DNA from: Ectocarpus siliculosus
Taxonomy: Eukaryota > Sar > Phaeophyceae > Ectocarpales > Ectocarpaceae
Assembly (NCBI GenBank): GCA_000310025.1
Contig: FN648754.1
Span: forward strand, 1-12,363
Length of the DNA stretch: 12,363 bases
Direction: 5' to 3'
The notes beneath the pieces were generated by a model. That model was not told the origin of the DNA. It ran no database searches and saw only the letters and a list, made by a program, of their open reading frames with translations. How positions within the stretch are numbered: the first letter of the stretch is position 1; every line of letters begins with the position of its first letter. Position numbers and translations under genes: made by a program. Below are positions 9,571 to 12,363 of this stretch, piece by piece.

Positions 9571-9730
9571 TGTCCAAAAATCCAAATTTTGTACAAATCT
9601 CCAAAAAAGCTCCAAAAATTTGGAACCCACCGTTCCAAATTTTTGACATAAATTTGGAACGAAGTCGGGCCCGAAAATTTGGGGCCACTAGCTTCCAAAT
9701 TTTGGAAGCGTTTTTGGAGCACTTTCGAAA
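9571..9730. repeat. Subterminal inverted-repeat cluster (TTCCAAATTT motif)
   Basis: The motif TCCAAATTT or its complement AAATTTGGA occurs about seven times in 160 bp. A perfect 11-bp inverted pair, GTTCCAAATTT at 9632-9642 and AAATTTGGAAC at 9650-9660, is separated by 7 bp. CTTCCAAA at 9692-9699 and TTTGGAAG at 9701-9708 form an 8-bp pair around a single base. TCGGGCCCGA at 9665-9674 is a perfect 10-bp palindrome. Clustered subterminal repeats of this kind are often transposase-binding sites in DNA transposons; that role is inferred here. Confidence 0.75.
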
Positions 9731-9767
9731 TCACCCTTACAGACGCACGCGCGGGCTGCGACGGCTG

Positions 9768-9819
9768 CAACACGAGTGCCCCTCACCAGCGACGTCTACA
9801 ACACGAGTGCCCCTTACCA
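9768..9819. repeat. Short direct repeat, 21 bp at 31-bp offset
   Basis: CAACACGAGTGCCCC followed by TCACCA (9768-9788) recurs as CAACACGAGTGCCCC followed by TTACCA (9799-9819), with one mismatch in 21 bases. It lies just upstream of the proposed transposase start and could be part of its 5' region. No function is evident. Confidence 0.8.
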
Positions 9820-10192
9820 TAGGAAGCCAGCTAGGGTTGTGTTTGGGGCATGGGCGACCGTAGAAAGCGCGGCGCGGCTACAGAATGTAGTGGCTCCCTT
9901 CGCCCACGGGCACGCGCTCGGCCAACACACACCCGGGATGTCCTCGACAAGCTCAAAGCAATAGCGGCGATTGTGCTGGTGCTGACTGTCGCCACATCGA
10001 CTGTCGTTCAGCGCCTAACACCCAAGACGCGGCAACGTATCCACGAGCCGTGACAGCTGATTTGGGACGAGCACTTAGAAGATGTGAGGCGCAGGAAGCT
10101 GTTCCGACGCATGTACAGGATGGAGGAGCACAGCTTCGACAAGCTCGCGGAACTTTTACGACCCATCCTCGAGCGCAACGACTTCTACGCAA

Positions 10193-10507
10193 GTAAGAGA
10201 TATACCCACACAGGGTGCGTCCGCGCGTGAGGAAGAGCGAGTAGGGTTAGGTTTCGTCAGGGTTGTCTTGCCGTCGCGAACGCAGCCGCCGGTTTGCACT
10301 TGTATTTGCTGCTCACCGCTGATGTCCGAAAGATGAATTGGCACCGCCAGGGACATCAGCAGCGCAGGAGACGCCTTGGAGATGGCACGTGGGCTGATGT
10401 CCGTCCGGCGATGCGCCTGACAAGTGCTTGGGCTTCGAATTTACCGGTACATCCATGCTTGTATTCTTACTGGTCGCATGGTGCAGGGTTGCGCGCGAGC
10501 AGTGGAG
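10193..10507 (+). other. Probable first transposase intron (donor clear, acceptor ambiguous)
   Basis: The donor A|GTAAGAGA at 10193 interrupts the frame after DFYA in phase 1. Two downstream acceptors restore the helix-turn-helix frame. One is GAGTAG ending at 10243, giving a 51-bp intron and a long second exon with an unusual arginine-rich stretch. The other is GTGGAG ending at 10507, giving a 315-bp intron and an exon that begins almost directly at VPVKIRL. The second gives a protein closer to the usual family layout. The TTTCGTCAG at 10252-10260 looks like an acceptor but would put the next exon out of frame. Confidence 0.45.
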
Positions 10508-10700
10508 CTGTGCCGGTGAAAATTCGGCTGGCAGTTGCGCTGTGCATGTTCGCAGGGGTGTCATACATCGATGTCGGCTTGCTGTTCGGCATTTCGAAGG
10601 AGTCCGTCTTCCACATCATGTGGCAAGTGGTGGACGCCATCAACAACACGCCGACGGTGGGGCCGTTCTTTTTTCCCCAGACACCAGAGGAGTGCTCCCG

Positions 10701-10760
10701 GTAAGCGAAGGAGTGGGAGGTCGGTGGATGTTTGTTTGTATCATAGGTGTTGTACTTTAG
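10701..10760 (+). other. Possible second transposase intron, 60 bp
   Basis: GTAAGC at 10701, directly after the TPEECSR codons, and TTGTACTTTAG ending at 10760 could bound a 60-bp intron. Joining at these sites does not lead into the frame that encodes FYYCGKGISG; it would need a one-base shift. Either the acceptor is elsewhere or the coding sequence has decayed here. The missing first catalytic block should also have been in this stretch. Confidence 0.35.
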
Positions 10761-11815
10761 TCGAACATCGTATGTGGTCTCCCATGCACTTCTACTATTG
10801 CGGGAAGGGGATCTCTGGCATTTTCCCCTGCATCCCCTCACTCAGCAACATGGAAGCGAACGTGTTGTGGAGTCCAAGAACGACTCTTACAGAGTGGGCG
10901 CCTGTGTGTTGCATGACATTTCGTAAATGCCCAGTCCTACACTCAAAAGTCCGGACAACAGCACGCAAAATTCAACAGGTTACTACTGCCTACCTCCGGC
11001 CCCGTACGGCGGAAGACTAGTGCTGTATATTTTTTTCACCCTCCCAATAGGTTGACATCAGACCCATAAACGTGGTCAAAACGCGCGCGTCCACCCTTAC
11101 GTTGGGAAGGTCAGCAACATTTTGTTGCATGCGGGAGGCGCTATCGCCCCCGAACCTTCATTTCGCCCGCCGATAAGGTAGTAAGCTATACCACGGCTGT
11201 ACGAACCGTCGGCCACGCTCTGATGTACTGTTGTGTTTACGGGCGTCTGTCCTCACACTCCTACGAAAAGATTGTCACGTGTGTATGTCGACTCGGGTAA
11301 TACAAGAGGGTAATGTGGAATAGCTTTGTTGTTGAAAAACGTACCTGAGGCTCGTGCGTTGCTACACAATGTTCGTTTATACCACACAGCAGCAGTGCTG
11401 CGTAGGGGGGTGTGTGATTTCCAGAGAAGGGGTGTGTGTGTGATCATCAGCTACATACATCGCAGCCCAAGAAAAAACTTTCTCTGTTTGTTCTTCTCTC
11501 TGGTTGGAGCTTTGATCTATGCACTGTAGACAACTCCAAAGCGTGTGATTTGTGGTCAGACTAGCACACAGAAGGGACAGGCGGCACCCCAGGCCCTCGC
11601 ACAAAAGTATGGAGAGGTTTACACATTGATCATCAATAGTGGTGTCTAGCCGCGTGTTGGTGTGCATCTTGTCCTCTCCCGCTTATGACAAAAACGCTGC
11701 CGCTCGCGAAACGCACAACACAGCCAACGCTTCTTCTCGTCTCCTCTCGCTTCCTCCGCCGATAGCAAACAGCTGTAGAGTACAGGGCACACCCTCCCGC
11801 CTTGCTCTTCCGGTG

Positions 11816-11827
11816 GTGTGTGTGTGT
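11816..11827. repeat. (GT)6 microsatellite
   Basis: Six GT units, flanked by CGGTG on the left and CTCCCGCC on the right. Shorter GT runs occur at about 11410-11441. These are ordinary simple repeats and support a eukaryotic non-coding context. Confidence 0.8.
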
Positions 11828-11886
11828 CTCCCGCCCCCCATGTCCATCAGCCCTGTCTCTCTGTAGCGTGTGTGTTTTGGCACAGG

Positions 11887-11902
11887 AGCAGCAGCTGCTG
11901 CT
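11887..11902. repeat. 16-bp perfect palindrome
   Basis: AGCAGCAGCTGCTGCT equals its own reverse complement and could form a short hairpin. It is made of CAG/CTG triplets, so it may have arisen by simple slippage. No role can be assigned. Confidence 0.7.
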
Positions 11903-12363
11903 GAGCACACCGACCGGCGGAACAAAAAAAATCACGCCTGCCTGTGATTTTGGGCGAGGACGCTTGGTTCTCTACTTCAATTTCGCCGCAGATGCTGTGC
12001 TAGCTCGATGCACCGAGCACGGATTGAGCTGGAAGCAGTTGTGACAGTTCGGGCAAAATTCTACTTTTTGTGCACCACTCTTGAACTGCAATTTCGTGCC
12101 TAGATGACGAAATGGACTCGAGTCTCCTGTGTATTTATCGGCACACAGACACGGCCGGACACACTCGCTGCGAAATGGCCCCCCTGTGCACGATTTTTTG
12201 TTTTTTCACGTACGTACATGCACATCACGATCCCTCTAAACAGCTTTTTCTTGCAAAAAAAACAAACAATTGGGCCGCTCTTCATCAAAAATGCTACAAC
12301 AACAGCAAAAAGCTACAGTACATCTCTCTAACTGTGGCTCGTTGTTCTCTACCCCCCCCGCCA

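Larger units (their letters stand above)
9850..11020 (+). pseudogene. PIF/Harbinger-type (HARBI1-like, DDE superfamily) transposase, broken
   Basis: An intact copy would cut and paste the element in the nucleus. The first part starts at the ATG at 9850 (context GGGGCATGGGC) and encodes a basic N-terminus (MGDRRKRG), then a hydrophobic stretch (AIAAIVLVLTVATSTVV). An in-frame TGA at 10051-10053 follows. The same frame then continues with QLIWDEHLEDVRRRKLFRRM and MEEHSFDKLAELLRPILER, which fits the helical region upstream of the Harbinger helix-turn-helix. A GTAAGA donor at 10193 ends that part. The second part, to 10700, has VKIRLAVALCMFAGVSYID, LLFGISKESVFHIMWQVV and DAINN, then a phenylalanine-proline motif and TPEECSR. 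This is the best family match, a helix-turn-helix region. After a GTAAGC donor at 10701, a third part in another frame has MHFYYCGKGISG, resembling the segment before the second catalytic aspartate. The usual GxxDG block with the first aspartate is absent. I am fairly sure of the family and less sure of the third part and of exon joins. Confidence 0.75.
9555..11040 (+). mobile_element. PIF/Harbinger-like DNA transposon, left part, degenerate
   Basis: The element begins with GGGCCGTTTTAATCGATG directly after TTA, which fits the G/C-rich termini and TWA targets known for PIF/Harbinger elements. Next come a subterminal zone with many inverted repeats and a transposase-like pseudogene in the same direction. 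The end given here is only where recognisable transposase-like sequence stops. The expected right terminus (the reverse complement, CATCGATTAAAACGGCCC) is not visible anywhere to the right in the window, and the satellite does not resume. The right end is therefore outside the window, too diverged to see, or deleted. Internal stops and a missing catalytic block suggest that this copy cannot make its own transposase. Confidence 0.7.
11041..12363. other. Unassigned region, no gene recognised
   Basis: I see no satellite monomer, transposase motif, tRNA-like fold or convincing coding region here. The longest open frames (up to about 100 codons on either strand, for example 11633-11935 minus) encode cysteine-, histidine-, arginine- or serine-rich low-complexity sequence with no family resemblance. 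The region has G/T-rich runs (about 11405-11442), pyrimidine-rich stretches, A and T homopolymers (about 12190-12270) and a C8 run at 12352-12359. It may still be transposon interior or may be flanking DNA; without the right terminus this cannot be decided. Confidence 0.6.

Noticed and set aside
9552-9742. The A/T-rich section alone as a complete miniature element (MITE)
   Set aside because: No matching inverted terminus or target copy is seen at its right side, and the transposase-like region follows directly, so it is better read as the subterminal part of a larger element.
10535-11020. A single 161-codon frame taken as one gene
   Set aside because: Its first half overlaps, in another frame, the region encoding the recognisable helix-turn-helix segment. 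Only the last part (after about 10760) has possible transposase similarity.
11633-11935. 100-codon open frame on the minus strand
   Set aside because: Cysteine-, histidine- and arginine-rich low-complexity translation from a G/T- and C-rich stretch, overlapped by other frames, with no domain and no splice or start context.
12265-12280. TTGGGCCGCTC as a possible second Harbinger terminus
   Set aside because: Only the GGGCCG core matches, the orientation is the same as the left end instead of inverted, and no TTA or TAA sits at the expected side.

Overview
This window is eukaryotic, repetitive, and has no intact protein-coding gene that I can support. The evidence is a long tandem satellite array, a decayed DDE DNA transposon of the PIF/Harbinger type, and intron-like splice signals (GTAAG donors) inside the transposase remnant. 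I cannot name the lineage. An invertebrate, an alga or an oomycete-like protist would all fit.

Bases 1-9554 are one head-to-tail satellite array with the same orientation throughout. Anchoring by eye on the AGGGCACCGTA motif gives about 89 monomers. They fall into two length classes, about 100 bp and about 113 bp, which share a core of about 55 bp and differ in the spacer. The left two thirds (to about 6443) show recent homogenisation. A 548-bp, five-monomer higher-order unit is present twice in tandem (1021-1568 and 1569-2116, 16 substitutions, no indels). A 302-bp segment at the left edge recurs at 3007-3308 with 2 differences. A block of about 443 bp recurs about 1.12 kb away. The right third (6444-9554) uses a different spacer subfamily, has more core variants and shows no long duplications.

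The array stops at a TTA (9552-9554). The next bases, GGGCCGTTTT, look like the left terminus of a PIF/Harbinger element, a family known to target 3-bp TWA sites. Intact monomers in the right domain carry TTA at the same place in the spacer, so the transposon appears to have inserted into a satellite monomer. Inside the element come an A/T-rich subterminal zone full of TTCCAAATTT-type inverted repeats (9571-9730), a short 31-bp-offset direct repeat, and then a transposase pseudogene (9850 to about 11020). The pseudogene keeps the N-terminal helical region and the helix-turn-helix-like region typical of Harbinger transposases. It has an in-frame TGA at 10051-10053, an altered C-terminal part, and no recognisable first catalytic aspartate block.

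I find nothing I can name in 11041-12363. It has low-complexity tracts, a short TG repeat, a 16-bp palindrome, and no convincing coding sequence. No right terminal inverted repeat or return to satellite is visible, so the right limit of the transposon is unknown.
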